This document shows, piece by piece, positions 1-12,924 of a stretch of 64,000 nucleotides of DNA; the stretch's first letter is position 1, and each line of letters starts with the position of its first letter. Source of the DNA: Batillaria attramentaria (taxonomy: Eukaryota > Mollusca > Gastropoda > Batillariidae); the NCBI GenBank assembly GCA_018292915.2, contig JACVVK020000339.1, positions 207,501 to 271,500 on the forward strand, in the 5' to 3' direction. The position numbers and the translations under genes were made by a program. The notes beneath the pieces were generated by a model, which saw only the letters and a list, made by a program, of their open reading frames with translations, did not search any database and was not told the DNA's origin.

Positions 1-1050
1 TGTATGCCAGTCAATTCCGTCGATATTTCGCATAAAGTCGAGTCGTAGAACGAAGTCAGCGGCCACGTGACTTCACCTCGCCAGACCCCGGAGTACATTT
101 GCGCCCCCTCCCGCGTTGAGGGGATACAGTCGCCCCCGTTAGTGGACAACTGGAGTTTATTTGCCCCTCCTGCGCATGACTGGTATACATTTGCATCCCC
201 TAACGGACGAACTATACCAACAGAGCCTTAGTAGTATTGTTTGTGATGCGCATTAAAGGGGACAATGTGATCATTCTTATGCTGACAGATCGTTCTGACC
301 TGTTTTCGTGGTATCTATCATCACACCACTTAGACACCTGGACACTGACAGCGTCTGTAATACTGGCACTGAGCCAACAAATATACTCGATCATGCGGTG
401 TCTACACTGAGCGCTCCAACAGTGTGACAATAGTGGTAGAATCTGAATGTTCGATCGATCGCGCAAAGTGTAAACAACACGGTATCGCATTAAGAGCTGT
501 ACTAATCATCACTTCGAACGTACAGACACACACACGAGCGACACTGTACCAGAACGTAAGTTGGCTTAGCAAAGATGGCATTAAGTTAGTCCGTTTAAAT
601 ACACGATCCTAACTGCCATCAGCCTGCTTAGGACAGGCTGTCAATCTCTTGTCAATCACATTTTTTTTCGATAAAATCTACAAAGGGAACTTTTCTGGAG
701 AAAATTCCCCCCCCCCCCCCACCGCTCCACCCCCCCCCCCCCCAAAAAAAAAAAAAGCAAACAACTGAACAACCACAAACGAACAAATAAACAAACAAAA
801 TTTTTTATTTTTTTTTGAGTGGCAAAAGGCTCTCGTAATAAAAGAAAAATGAACACAACGTTTTGCCAGGCAGTGGTAAGTTCGTCTGGTAAGCTTAAGT
901 CTTGCTAAATGTGTTGGTTATTGCGTTCATACTGATAGTAAAAGCGGCGAGAATATGGAGAATGTGGAGCTGTCTTCCCCACAACCGTCGGCTGCTGGCG
1001 ACAATCGTACGCTCAAGGTCACACCAACATCCTGGCTCTACACCGTACGT
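1..1050. other. Non-coding, low-complexity stretch
   Basis: I see no supportable gene. About 85-210 holds three or four degenerate copies of a roughly 35-bp motif built around 'tacatttgcgcccc'. About 704-757 is a run of C interrupted by CACCG and CACC, then poly(A), followed by A-rich DNA to about 850. Short ORFs here translate low-complexity sequence and have no recognisable domain. Confidence 0.6.
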
Positions 1051-1055
1051 GCGGG

Positions 1056-1142
1056 GTGAATAGGGGCCGTTTCAAAATGCGCAGAGGTGCCCTAGTTCGA
1101 GGTGAATAGGGGCCGTTTCAAAATGCGCAGAGGTGCCCTAGT
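1056..1142. repeat. Direct duplication, about 45-bp unit, two copies
   Basis: The sequence from 'ggtgaataggggccgtttca' to 'ggtgccctagt' occurs twice in a row almost without change, joined by a few bases. It lies in non-coding DNA. Confidence 0.85.
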
Positions 1143-1292
1143 GCGTCCCCAAAATGCAATATCTATGCCCCCCACCCCTCCCCCCCACCCCCACCCTCAC
1201 CCCCACGAAGAAGAAGAAGAAGAAGTACTAAACGCGGCCCCTGATGAAAGACTATAGAGGTGAACCTGGGTCTACAAAGACCAGGACAGGGC

Positions 1293-1490
1293 GAGATGGC
1301 GTAGTGGTTAAGGCGTCTGCTGTGGATCCTGAGGCACATGTTTGAATCCTGTGGTGGGCAGGAATTGTAATATACTGATGTTGATGTGTATGAGTGAATG
1401 CCTATAATTCAAGTGAGCGTGCGTTTCGGATTCAGTTCGCAGTTCTTTGTGCCGAGCAGTTGGGATAAAGTGTCTATAATTATTAATGCA
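1293..1490 (+). mobile_element. tRNA-derived SINE-like element
   Basis: The start has an A-box-like 'tagtggttaaggc' and, some 35 bases on, a B-box-like 'gtttgaatcc', the spacing of a tRNA-derived Pol III promoter. A non-tRNA body follows and runs into a trinucleotide repeat, which could be the tail. It is not a functional tRNA because no cloverleaf can be closed. Family unknown. Confidence 0.55.
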
Positions 1491-1552
1491 CATCATCATC
1501 ATCATCGTCGTCGTCGTCGTCGTCGTCGTCATCATCATCATCATCATCATCA
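1491..1552. repeat. Trinucleotide microsatellite (ATC)n(GTC)n(ATC)n
   Basis: About 20 triplets, ATC at both ends with a GTC block in the middle. It sits at the 3' end of the preceding SINE-like element. Confidence 0.95.
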
Positions 1553-1949
1553 ATTACCGCAACATAGCTGACACAGATGTAAGAAATTATTATTTAACAT
1601 ACACTTATGATGTTTTCGCTTCGGTCTGTGATTTTGCTTAGATGAATTTAAAAAAAAAAAAAAAACTTTTTGTTTTTATGTCGAAAACTGCTTGGTTTTG
1701 CTTATTGTAGTTTGATTGTTTGCTTTTGGATGTCGGATGGTAGATCTGTTGTTGATTTTTGTTGTTGTTGTTTTATCTCTCTTCTCCCAAATCAAATTTG
1801 TTGTCAAGATTAATTGTCTCTTTAATTATTGTGAAGTGAGAGATGTACATTTTCCCTACAGTTCTGGATCAGTGAGTGACTGTATAATATGAATACTCTC
1901 TTTCTCTTAGCTTATGAAGTCATGGACCACAATTGTAGAACCTGTTTCT

Positions 1950-2210
1950 GACCCCCCACCCCCCACCCCTCCCCCCCCCACCCCCACCAAAAAAAAACCC
2001 CACACAAAACAAACAAACAAAAAACCAAAAAAAAAAAACCCAGAAAACAAAAACAAACAAACAAACCAAAGAAACAAACAAAAAACCCAACAACAACCAC
2101 CACCACAACCACAACAACAACAAACAAACAAACAAAAAAGCAAAAACAAAAATAAAAAAAACAAGCAAAAAAAAGAAAAAAGAAAAAAAGAAAAAAAAAA
2201 GAAACACAAA
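1950..2210. repeat. C-rich then A-rich low-complexity tract
   Basis: A C-rich stretch (about 1953-1990) gives way to A-rich sequence with (AAAC)n-like motifs and ends in poly(A) interrupted by G. ORFs on both strands are compositional artefacts. The A-rich end may be the decayed tail of a retroposon, but no body is recognisable. Confidence 0.8.
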
Positions 2211-2464
2211 CCAACACCTGAATCTATTTTGACATGCGTTTGTGTTGTAGACTGAATACCATGGTGTTTAATTTTGTGTTGTGATTGTCCTCGGTTGTAT
2301 AAATTCAGTGCCAATCATTCAGCGTCAGCAAAGCCCTTAATAACAGCGTATACAATCGTTAATGTCAGTGAGGGACCGGAGAGGACATGACCCACAGTTC
2401 AAGTCTTTTTTTTCCGTTCCAACACAAGTGCTCCAGTCTGGAACATTCCACACAATAGAGTTTC

Positions 2465-2905
2465 AGTTTCACGTAGACCGAAGAGAGAACGGCCTTCCTG
2501 TCTGGACAATGTGTCAGTTGGTGATAGGACATTGGCGTCTATTGGCGACTTAATGAACGTATTCTGTATGTAATGGGAGGGGTGGGGGACGGGGAAGGGG
2601 TACGTGATGAACAACGGGGATTTGACCTTAACGCCTTTGGTAACGTCTAAATTTGTTACTGACTTAAAGGGAAACACGCGATGTGGGCGTGAGCCACTGT
2701 GCCCAAGTTTCACTCCAAGTGGAGAGGAAGCCGCCTTCCTGTACAGACAATATGTCAATTGGTGATATGACATGGCGTCTGTAGTGAAGCGATATAGTGA
2801 AGGTATTGTAGTTGTACTGTGTGAGCGGTTTCGCATCAGCAACATGGGAGTTTTGACACTAACGCCTTTGGTAACGTCTGAATTAGTTACTGACTGTAAG
2901 AGATG
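2465..2905. repeat. Decayed tandem duplication, about 240-bp unit
   Basis: Positions 2465-2670 and 2706-2905 share, in the same order, 'ccttcctgt..gacaat.tgtca.ttggtgata', 'ggcgtct', and 'aacgcctttggtaacgtct' followed by 'ttagttactgact' or its near match. The copies have diverged considerably. No coding capacity is conserved. Confidence 0.7.
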
Positions 2906-2996
2906 GTCACGACAGAGGTGTGCGACATCCCAACATGTCTTGTGTTAGTTGAGGTTTACACGAAAGATTTCTTGGTCCCGTTCTAGCTCTGTGAGG

Positions 2997-3003
2997 GTGT
3001 GTC

Positions 3004-3060
<57 letters not shown>

Positions 3061-3062
3061 GC
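2997..3062. repeat. (GT)n(GA)n microsatellite
   Basis: A compound dinucleotide repeat: GT tract followed directly by a GA tract. Confidence 0.95.
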
Positions 3063-3310
3063 GAGAAATTAAGCTTTCCCGAATGAACTGGCGATTTCTG
3101 TAAACTGACAAACAGGACACAGCTGGTTCTACACTCAGTGTACAGTTTCCTGACGTGGTTTCCGTCAGCTCATTTTCACGTCGCGTGATCATCATGGTGG
3201 TATTCTCTCTCTCTCTCTTCCCAATACACCCAGCAAGGCAAAGTTCCTTCAGTGCAGTGTGTTGCTGTCATTTTAAACATGTCCGACTGCTACGTGTACG
3301 GAATGCGCTG

Positions 3311-6300
3311 CCACTCACTACAATCTTATTGTAATGTCTACAGTGTGAATCAGGCGATACAGCCTTGTAACAACTGACAACAACCACTCACTACAATCTT
3401 ATTGTAATGTCTACAGTGTGAATGAGGCGATACAGCCTTGTAACAACTGACAACAACCACTCACTAAAATCTTATTGTAATGTCTACAGTGTGAATCAGG
3501 CCATACAGCCTTGTAACAACTGACAACAACCACTCCGGCACTACAATCTCATTGCAATGTCTACAGTGTGAATCAGGCGATACAGCCTTGTAACAACTGA
3601 CAACAACCACTCACTACAATCTTATTGTAATGTCTACAGTGTGAATCAGGCCATACAGCCTTGTAACAACTGACAACAACCACTCACTACAATCTCATTG
3701 TAATGTCTACAGTGTGAATCAGGCCATACAGCCTTGTAACAACTGACAACAACCACTCACTACAATCTCATTGTAATGTCTACAGTGTGAATCAGGCCAT
3801 ACAGCCTTGTAACAACTGACAACAACCACTCACTACAATCTCATTGTAATGTCTACAGTGTGAATCAGGCCATACAGCCTTGTAACAACTGACAACAACC
3901 ACTCACTACAATCTCATTGTAATGTCTACAGTGTGAATCAGGCCATACAGCCTTGTAACAACTGACAACAACCACTCACTACAATCTCATTGTAATGTCT
4001 ACAGTGTGAATCAGGCCATACAGCCTTGTAACAACTGACAACAACCACTCACTACAATCTCATTGTAATGTCTACAGTGTGAATCAGGCCATACAGCCTT
4101 GTAACAACTGACAACAACCACTCACTACAATCTCATTGTAATGTCTACAGTGTGAATCAGGCCATACAGCCTTGTAACAACTGACAACAACCACTCACTA
4201 CAATCTCATTGTAATGTCTACAGTGTGAATCAGGCCATACAGCCTTGTAACAACTGACAACAACCACTCACTACAATCTCATTGTAATGTCTACAGTGTG
4301 AATCAGGCCATACAGCCTTGTAACAACTGACAACAACCACTCACTACAATCTCATTGTAATGTCTACAGTGTGAATCAGGCCATACAGCCTTGTAACAAC
4401 TGACAACAACCACTCACTACAATCTCATTGTAATGTCTACAGTGTGAATCAGGCCATACAGCCTTGTAACAACTGACAACAACCACTCACTACAATCTCA
4501 TTGTAATGTCTACAGTGTGAATCAGGCCATACAGCCTTGTAACAACTGACAACAACCACTCACTACAATCTCATTGTAATGTCTACAGTGTGAATCAGGC
4601 CATACAGCCTTGTAACAACTGACAACAACCACTCACTACAATCTCATTGTAATGTCTACAGTGTGAATCAGGCCATACAGCCTTGTAACAACTGACAACA
4701 ACCACTCACTACAATCTCATTGTAATGTCTACAGTGTGAATCAGGCCATACAGCCTTGTAACAACTGACAACAACCACTCACTACAATCTCATTGTAATG
4801 TCTACAGTGTGAATCAGGCCATACAGCCTTGTAACAACTGACAACAACCACTCACTACAATCTCATTGTAATGTCTACAGTGTGAATCAGGCCATACAGC
4901 CTTGTAACAACTGACAACAACCACTCACTACAATCTCATTGTAATGTCTACAGTGTGAATCAGGCCATACAGCCTTGTAACAACTGACAACAACCACTCA
5001 CTACAATCTCATTGTAATGTCTACAGTGTGAATCAGGCCATACAGCCTTGTAACAACTGACAACAACCACTCACTACAATCTCATTGTAATGTCTACAGT
5101 GTGAATCAGGCCATACAGCCTTGTAACAACTGACAACAACCACTCACTACAATCTCATTGTAATGTCTACAGTGTGAATCAGGCCATACAGCCTTGTAAC
5201 AACTGACAACAACCACTCACTACAATCTCATTGTAATGTCTACAGTGTGAATCAGGCCATACAGCCTTGTAACAACTGACAACAACCACTCACTACAATC
5301 TCATTGTAATGTCTACAGTGTGAATCAGGCCATACAGCCTTGTAACAACTGACAACAACCACTCACTACAATCTTATTGTAATGTCTACAGTGTGAATCA
5401 GGCCATACAGCCTTGTAACAACTGACAACAACCACTCACTACAATCTTATTGTAATGTCTACAGTGTGAATCAGGCCATACAGCCTTGTAACAACTGACA
5501 ACAACCACTCACTACAATCTCATTGTAATGTCTACAGTGTGAATCAGGCCATACAGCCTTGTAACAACTGACAACAACCACTCACTACAATCTTATTGTA
5601 ATGTCTACAGTGTGAATCAGGCCATACAGCCTTGTAACAACTGACAACAACCACTCACTACAATCTTATTGTAATGTCTACAGTGTGAATCAGGCCATAC
5701 AGCCTTGTAACAACTGACAACAACCACTCACTACAATCTTATTGTAATGTCTACAGTGTGAATCAGGCCATACAGCCTTGTAACAACTGACAACAACCAC
5801 TCACTACAATCTCATTGTAATGTCTACAGTGTGAATCAGGCCATACAGCCTTGTAACAACTGACAACAACCACTCACTACAATCTTATTGTAATGTCTAC
5901 AGTGTGAATCAGGCCATACAGCCTTGTAACAACTGACAACAACCACTCACTACAATCTCATTGTAATGTCTACCAGTGTGAATCAGGCCATACAGCCTTG
6001 TAACAACTGACAACAACCACTCACTACAATCTTATTGTAATGTCTACAGTGTGAATCAGGCCATACAGCCTTGTAACAACTGACAACAACCACTCACTAC
6101 AATCTCATTGTAATGTCTACAGTGTGAATCAGGCCATACAGCCTTGTAACAACTGACAACAACCACTCACTACAATCTTATTGTAATGTCTACAGTGTGA
6201 ATCAGGCCATACAGCCTTGTAACAACTGACAACAACCACTCACTACAATCTCATTGTAATGTCTCCAGTGTGAATCAGGCCATACAGCCTTGTAACAACT

Positions 6301-9300
6301 GACAACAACCACTCACTACAATCTTATTGTAATGTCTACAGTGTGAATCAGGCCATACAGCCTTGTAACAACTGACAACAACCACTCACTACAATCTTAT
6401 TGTAATGTCTACAGTGTGAATCAGGCCATACAGCCTTGTAACAACTGACAACAACCACTCACTACAATCTCATTGTAATGTCTACAGTGTGAATCAGGCC
6501 ATACAGCCTTGTAACAACTGACAACAACCACTCACTACAATCTTATTGTAATGTCTACAGTGTGAATCAGGCCATACAGCCTTGTAACAACTGACAACAA
6601 CCACTCACTACAATCTTATTGTAATGTCTACAGTGTGAATCAGGCCATACAGCCTTGTAACAACTGACAACAACCACTCACTACAATCTCATTGTAATGT
6701 CTACAGTGTGAATCAGGCCATACAGCCTTGTAACAACTGACAACAACCACTCACTACAATCTCATTGTAATGTCTACAGTGTGAATCAGGCCATACAGCC
6801 TTGTAACAACTGACAACAACCACTCACTACAATCTCATTGTAATGTCTACAGTGTGAATCAGGCCATACAGCCTTGTAACAACTGACAACAACCACTCAC
6901 TACAATCTTATTGTAATGTCTACAGTGTGAATCAGGCCATACAGCCTTGTAACAACTGACAACAACCACTCACTACAATCTTATTGTAATGTCTACAGTG
7001 TGAATCAGGCCATACAGCCTTGTAACAACTGACAACAACCACTCACTACAATCTTATTGTAATGTCTACAGTGTGAATCAGGCCATACAGCCTTGTAACA
7101 ACTGACAACAACCACTCACTACAATCTTATTGTAATGTCTACAGTGTGAATCAGGCCATACAGCCTTGTAACAACTGACAACAACCACTCACTACAATCT
7201 CATTGTAATGTCTCCCAGTGTGAATCAGGCCATACAGCCTTGTAACAACTGACAACAACCACTCACTACAATCGTATTGTAATGTCTACAGTGTGAATCA
7301 GGCCATACAGCCTTGTAACAACTGACAACAACCACTCACTACAATCTCATTGTAATGTCTCCCAGTGTGAATCAGGCCATACAGCCTTGTAACAACTGAC
7401 AACAACCACTCACTACAATCTTATTGTAATGTCTACAGTGTGAATCAGGCCATACAGCCTTGTAACAACTGACAACAACCACTCACTACAATCTCATTGT
7501 AATGTCTACAGTGTGAATCAGGCCATACAGCCTTGTAACAACTGACAACAACTACTCACTACAATCTTATTGTAATGTCTACAGTGTGAATCAGGCCATA
7601 CAGCCTTGTAACAACTGACAACAACCACTCACTACAATCTTATTGTAATGTCTACAGTGTGAATCAGGCCATACAGCCTTGTAACAACTGACAACAACCA
7701 CTCACTACAATCTTATTGTAATGTCTCCCAGTGTGAATCAGGCCATACAGCCTTGTAACAACTGACAACAACCACTCACTACAATCTTATTGTAATGTCT
7801 ACAGTGTGAATCAGGCCATACAGCCTTGTAACAACTGACAACAACCACTCACTACAATCTCATTGTAATGTCTCCCAGTGTGAATCAGGCCATACAGCCT
7901 TGTAACAACTGACAACAACCACTCACTACAATCTTATTGTAATGTCTACAGTGTGAATCAGGCCATACAGCCTTGTAACAACTGACAACAACCACTCACT
8001 ACAATCTTATTGTAATGTCTACAGTGTGAATCAGGCCATACAGCCTTGTAACAACTGACAACAACCACTCACTACAATCTCATTGTAATGTCTACAGTGT
8101 GAATCAGGCCATACAGCCTTGTAACAACTGACAACAACCACTCACTACAATCTCATTGTAATGTCTCCCAGTGTGAATCCGGCCATACAGCCTTGTAACA
8201 ACTGACAACAACCACTCACTACAATCTTATTGTAATGTCTACAGTGTGAATCAGGCCATACAGCCTTGTAACAACTGACAACAACCACTCACTACAATCT
8301 TATTGTAATGTCTCCCAGTGTGAATCAGGCGATACAGCCTTGTAACAACTGACAACAACCACTCACTACAATCTCATTGTAATGTCTACAGTGTGAATCA
8401 GGCCATACAGCCTTGTAACAACTGACAACAACCACTCACTACAATCTTATTGTAATGTCTACAGTGTGAATCAGGCCATACAGCCTTGTAACAACTGACA
8501 ACAACCACTCACTACAATCTCATTGTAATGTCTACAGTGTGAATCAGGCCATACAGCCTTGTAACAACTGACAACAACCACTCACTACAATCTCATTGTA
8601 ATGTCTACAGTGTGAATCAGGCCATACAGCCTTGTAACAACTGACAACAACCACTCACTACAATCTCATTGTAATGTCTACAGTGTGAATCAGGCCATAC
8701 AGCCTTGTAACAACTGACAACAACCACTCACTACAATCTTATTGTAATGTCTACAGTGTGAATCAGGCCATACAGCCTTGTAACAACTGACAACAACCAC
8801 TCACTACAATCTTATTGTAATGTCTACAGTGTGAATCAGGCCATACAGCCTTGTAACAACTGACAACAACCACTCACTACAATCTTATTGTAATGTCTAC
8901 AGTGTGAATCAGGCCATACAGCCTTGTAACAACTGACAACAACCACTCACTACAATCTTATTGTAATGTCTACAGTGTGAATCAGGCCATACAGCCTTGT
9001 AACAACTGACAACAACCACTCACTACAATCTCATTGTAATGTCTCCCAGTGTGAATCAGGCCATACAGCCTTGTAACAACTGACAACAACCACTCACTAC
9101 AATCTTATTGTAATGTCTACAGTGTGAATCAGGCCATACAGCCTTGTAACAACTGACAACAACCACTCACTACAATACAGCCTTGTAACAACTGACAACA
9201 ACCACTCACTACAATCTTATTGTAATGTCTGCAGTGTGAATCAGGCCATACAGCCTTGTAACAACTGACAACAACCACTCACTACAATCTTATTGTAATG

Positions 9301-9586
9301 TCTGCAGTGTGAATCAGGCCATACAGCCTTGTAACAACTGACAACAACCACTCACTACAATCTTATTGTAATGTCTGCAGTGTGAATCAGGCCATACAGC
9401 CTTGTAACAACTGATAACAACCACTCACTACAATCTTATTGTAATGTCTACAGTGTGAATCAGGCGATACAGCCTTGTAACAACTGACAACAACCACTCA
9501 CTACAATCTTATTGTAATGTCTACAGTGTGAATCAGGCCATACAGCCTTGTAACAACTGACAACTACTCACTACAATCTTATTGTT
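3311..9586. repeat. 73-bp minisatellite array, about 86 copies
   Basis: The monomer begins 'actacaatctcattgtaatg' and ends 'acaacaaccactc', 73 bp. Every monomer carries the perfect palindrome TACAAT-CTY-ATTGTA (six-base arms, three-base loop). Copies in the core, about 3690-5350, all carry C in the loop and are essentially identical. Copies from about 5350 on mix C and T, and from about 7200 a 'tctcccagt' variant recurs in place of 'tctacagt'. The edge copies are more diverged ('ggcgatacag'). One copy near 9172 has lost about 35 bp, and the three copies after it share 'tctgcagt'. There is no long ORF in the array. Confidence 0.97.
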
Positions 9587-9839
9587 ACTGGGAGGAGCTT
9601 AAAATCTCATACTGATACCCAGGCACATTGCAGCAAATAAACAGGTTTGCAATAACCCAGACACACCCTACTTGGGTTCTGTTTGGCGTTGAATGGAATA
9701 AGTTTATTCAGATTGATTGCCTTCTTCTCAGATTTGCATTTGTTGTATTGTTTCTTTGTTTGTCAGTCCGCCTGTTTGTCTGTCTAGTTTTGTATTCGTA
9801 GTGTACGCTGTCTCGCCTCATTTTTATATTTGATGTTTT
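9587..9839. other. Unassigned spacer
   Basis: I see no gene, repeat or promoter signal between the 73-bp array and the LINE 3' end. Confidence 0.5.
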
Positions 9840-10870
9840 ATATTCGCCATCACCAAACAATCATCATTAGCTTGCTTTACGTCCTATGGCTTTTGGCCCT
9901 TAAGGACAAGTTGTTCCTGGCGTGTGTGTTTGGCTGCTTGGCTGGGCGAGTGTCTTTGGGGTGTGTGAGGGCTGTTTTGCTTAGCTTTGGGCAACGTCAG
10001 AGTGTCTCTGCTTGGTTCTCAGATGCCTGGTCTGGGTTGTTTTTCAGTGCCTCAGTTTGGGGGCAGTTTGCCTCAGTCTCTTCTGTCATCCGTACTTTTG
10101 CCTTTAGATCATCACTGGGGTGTCCCCTCGCTCTTTTGTCAGATCTGATCTGACGATCGCGTCGGCCAGGGTTCTCACTGGCTTATCGCCAAGGGCTTGG
10201 TGTGGCCTGAGGAAGTCTACCGTCTTCAGTGAGTGTCTGTCTCTCAGGTCCCAGACCGGCTGGAGGCTGACGGGCAAGCCTTCACAGCCGTTCACAATGT
10301 GGCGGACGTCTGGGGGCTGCCCACACTGGCAGAGGTCGTTACTCCATGTGTGTGCACAGCACAGAGTGCGTATTCTGCAGATGATTGCAGAGTGTCTGCG
10401 CGGGAAAAGTGGCACGTGGTTTTGGCCACCCGAGAGGTGGACCCAGCCATTTTCTTCACACAATGCACGGAGTTTCCTCTCTCTGAGAGTGTGGGCCGCT
10501 CTTTGTATCTTACTTTTCACTTCACTGAGTGTCTGGAGTAGTTTTGCTTCCATGCCATCGCCGGTGGCACCTCGGGCCGCGCGATCGGCCAGCTCATTTC
10601 CTCTGATCCCGCTGTGGGAGGGTAGCCACATGAGGGCTAAGTCGGTTCCCTTCGTGATGATCTGATGGGCCAGTAAGAGGATCTCGCTTTGTACGTCGCT
10701 CCTGTTCCTCGTGCCCCCTCTCTCTAGGGTTTAGAGTGATGACTTGGAGTCGGACAGAATGACCACCCCCAGCGGGGGGTTTGGCATGTCGTTGACAAAC
10801 GTGCAGGCCATGAGGATTGCATACATCTCTGCTGAGAAGATGCTTAACCCGGCGTTGAGTTTGTATCACC
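9840..10870 (-). pseudogene. LINE 3' end with RNase H domain (broken)
   Basis: On the minus strand, 10104-10631 is open for 175 codons and begins with the RNase H signature WLPSHSGIRGNELADRAA. Reading upstream in the same frame to about 10860 gives the earlier RNase H motifs (AEMYAIL with the catalytic Glu, ILSDSKSSL with the catalytic Asp), interrupted by one TAA near 10735. The C-terminal part (about 10190-10400) has a CQCG...RHIVNGC zinc-binding-like segment typical of non-LTR elements. RNase H follows the reverse transcriptase in I-superfamily and R1-like LINEs; I infer a 5'-truncated copy of such an element. The stretch to about 9840 looks like its 3' UTR. No reverse transcriptase is present. 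Confidence 0.8.
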
Positions 10871-10890
10871 ACACAAACCTGGTTCGTCTT

Positions 10891-11245
10891 AGGCCCCGTG
10901 CTCCCATATTTTCGAGGTTCGGAAATATTGTCCACCTCTCTGTATTTTCGTTTTTTTTGCGTTTAGGGATAAGAACAGAAACTTCAGACTCCTCCTTTGT
11001 TTGCATGTCAGCCTGCAGTGCGTATGAAAGGGAGTGTTTTCTTTGTTGCGTGTGCACGGGAGCGAGTCTGAGTGTGTGGATGTGTGTGTGTGTGTGTTTG
11101 CCAGTTTGTGTTTGGGCGTCGCTCAGCGGCCTGTACAGTGTGCTAACACTAACTACGCACGCACTCTTCAATCAGACATTCTCTTCATTTAAATGTAGTG
11201 TCAGAGGATGCAATAACCACTTCGGCCGCTCCTCCGTCGCCTCAC
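10891..11245 (+). repeat. Dispersed repeat, copy 1
   Basis: This segment matches the reverse complement of about 46565-46967 over its whole length, from 'ggccccgtgctt/cc' to 'accacttcggccgc'. Both copies contain a GT/AC dinucleotide tract at the same internal position, short here and about 84 bp in the other copy. The family is unknown and no protein is encoded. Confidence 0.85.
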
Positions 11246-11315
11246 TATTTACCCTCCCCCAACTCCCAGACTCCACTCTATGCTTAGGTGTGTAACTGTG
11301 TATGCATGCATGTAC

Positions 11316-11318
<3 letters not shown>

Positions 11319-11355
<37 letters not shown>

Positions 11356-11362
11356 GCGTGTG
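11319..11362. repeat. (GT)n microsatellite
   Basis: Dinucleotide tract with a few GC interruptions at its right end. Confidence 0.95.
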
Positions 11363-11369
11363 TGTTCTG

Positions 11370-12010
11370 CATACATTTGATGTCTGCCCTAATTGGTAAT
11401 GTTATACTGATTACATGTGATGATTGTCAGATGTTCATGTAGACTGTTTAGCAAGGACAGTTTGTAAGTTTGGACTGCAAGAGTATACAGTCAGTCAGTC
11501 AGTCAGTCAGTCAGTCAAATACCGTGGCTCTCTCGGCTGACATTTTCAGTGTATGACAGATAAACTTGCTAAATCAATACCATCAAAGTGAGTGACGTGT
11601 GTGTCACGACCTACTTCCTGTCTGCTGTCAGTCAGATTCTAAGAGCATGTTGTCCATTCCACATTTGACTCAAGAGTCGGGCGTTCTTCACTAATCTAAT
11701 GTAATATGGCTTTCAGAAAATTAACAAAGAGAACTGCTAAAATCTTTTGTGTATCGAATCAGTTGTAGTCTTGCAGCTTGCTGTGTGACGCACGTGTGGC
11801 CCAGATCAGAGTTGTCCAAACTGAGCTAGTTGTAATTACATGTATAACAAACAGTCCAATTGACAGTTTTCCTGTTGCACTTATGACGAACAGTCACGTG
11901 TACAGTTGACCCGGATGAACGGCTTTCAGCGTGTAACACAGTGTCTGGGATGTGATGCTGTAGTCTGACTGTACAGATCACGCAACGTTAGCTGGGACAA
12001 GGAAGTATGT
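11370..12010. other. Unassigned, with a (CAGT)n tract
   Basis: No gene is recognisable. About 11488-11516 is a seven-copy CAGT tetranucleotide repeat. Confidence 0.6.
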
Positions 12011-12015
12011 GTTGT

Positions 12016-12117
12016 GAAAACCACGTTTGATTGGACAATAAGGAATTCTCCTGTCCTGAAAACCACGTTTGATTGGACAACAAGGAATTCTCGTGTGCTG
12101 AAAACCACGTTTGGCTG
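12016..12117. repeat. Short tandem repeat, 45-bp unit, about 2.3 copies
   Basis: 'tgaaaaccacgtttgattgg' followed by 'acaayaaggaattctcctgt' recurs at 45-bp spacing; the third copy is partial and diverges at 'ggctgg'. Confidence 0.85.
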
Positions 12118-12689
12118 GAGGATTCGAGCTCATTTGGCGACAGGGAAGGTGTTGTGTGGACCTGTTAACCACCGTCTTTCTCGCCTTGAGTAGTTGTTGC
12201 TATATTCAGGTAGGTGACATTTTTTCACGCTTGTTTGGGGAAACAGTAGTAGTGGTAGTAGTAGTAGTGCTGCCATAATTATCGTCTTCATTATTGATTG
12301 TTTTTTTTTGTTTTTTTCATTTTTTTCTTTATTTCTTTTTGGGAGTTTTACACAACATCAACAAAACCAATAATATTGGCAGTGTACAGTGAGAGCACAG
12401 TTGGACGAATTGGTGTAAAAGAGATGACAGGCAGGTTGAAGACGACATTGGCATTACACGGATGTTTGAACTATACACAACATGGCAAGCATTCGCTAAT
12501 CAAAAACAAAGTGTTTATATAGTTGCCAATGTTGCAAGAATTATGCTGCATCACCGTTGACATGAAACATTGATGTTTGATATAATATCGAGTCTTGAAC
12601 TCTCTGAAGAAACTGTTGACATTTAAGCGCTTATCAAGGCATCTGTAACGACAAAATTAGATACAAGATTTAGCCATCAACAGCAGGAG

Positions 12690-12905
12690 ACTGAATATTG
12701 TATCAATGAATGACATTTCTCTTTAACTCTGGATATCAGTTCGTGCCAGAAGTCTTTAACTACTGGACATTCATACAATAGATGTTCCATGGATTCTGTA
12801 TTGTCACTACAAAAACTACGCAGATCGGAGTTTGTTTTAGACCCCGTTGTTTTACATATACACTCGTTGTGACAACTCTATGAAGTATTCTGTATTGAAA
12901 CCAGA
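12690..12905 (-). pseudogene. C-terminal fragment of an L1/Tx1-like LINE
   Basis: Minus-strand translation gives LWFQYRILHRVVTT and, after a one-base frameshift, SFCSDNTESMEHLLYECP. These align with the C-terminal region of the intact LINE ORF in this window (LRWFQIRILHRILATN and CSFCEEERETIEHVLFHCP, residues about 1108-1155). It is an old, frameshifted copy of a related lineage. Confidence 0.75.
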
Positions 12906-12924
12906 GTTTAACACAAATATCTCA

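Noticed and set aside
1907..2314. ORFs rich in Phe/Gly or Pro/Lys
   Set aside because: Compositional artefacts of C- and A-rich low-complexity DNA.
10744..11295. 183-codon plus-strand ORF
   Set aside because: Antisense to the RNase H pseudogene for its first part, then reads through a dispersed repeat and GT tract.
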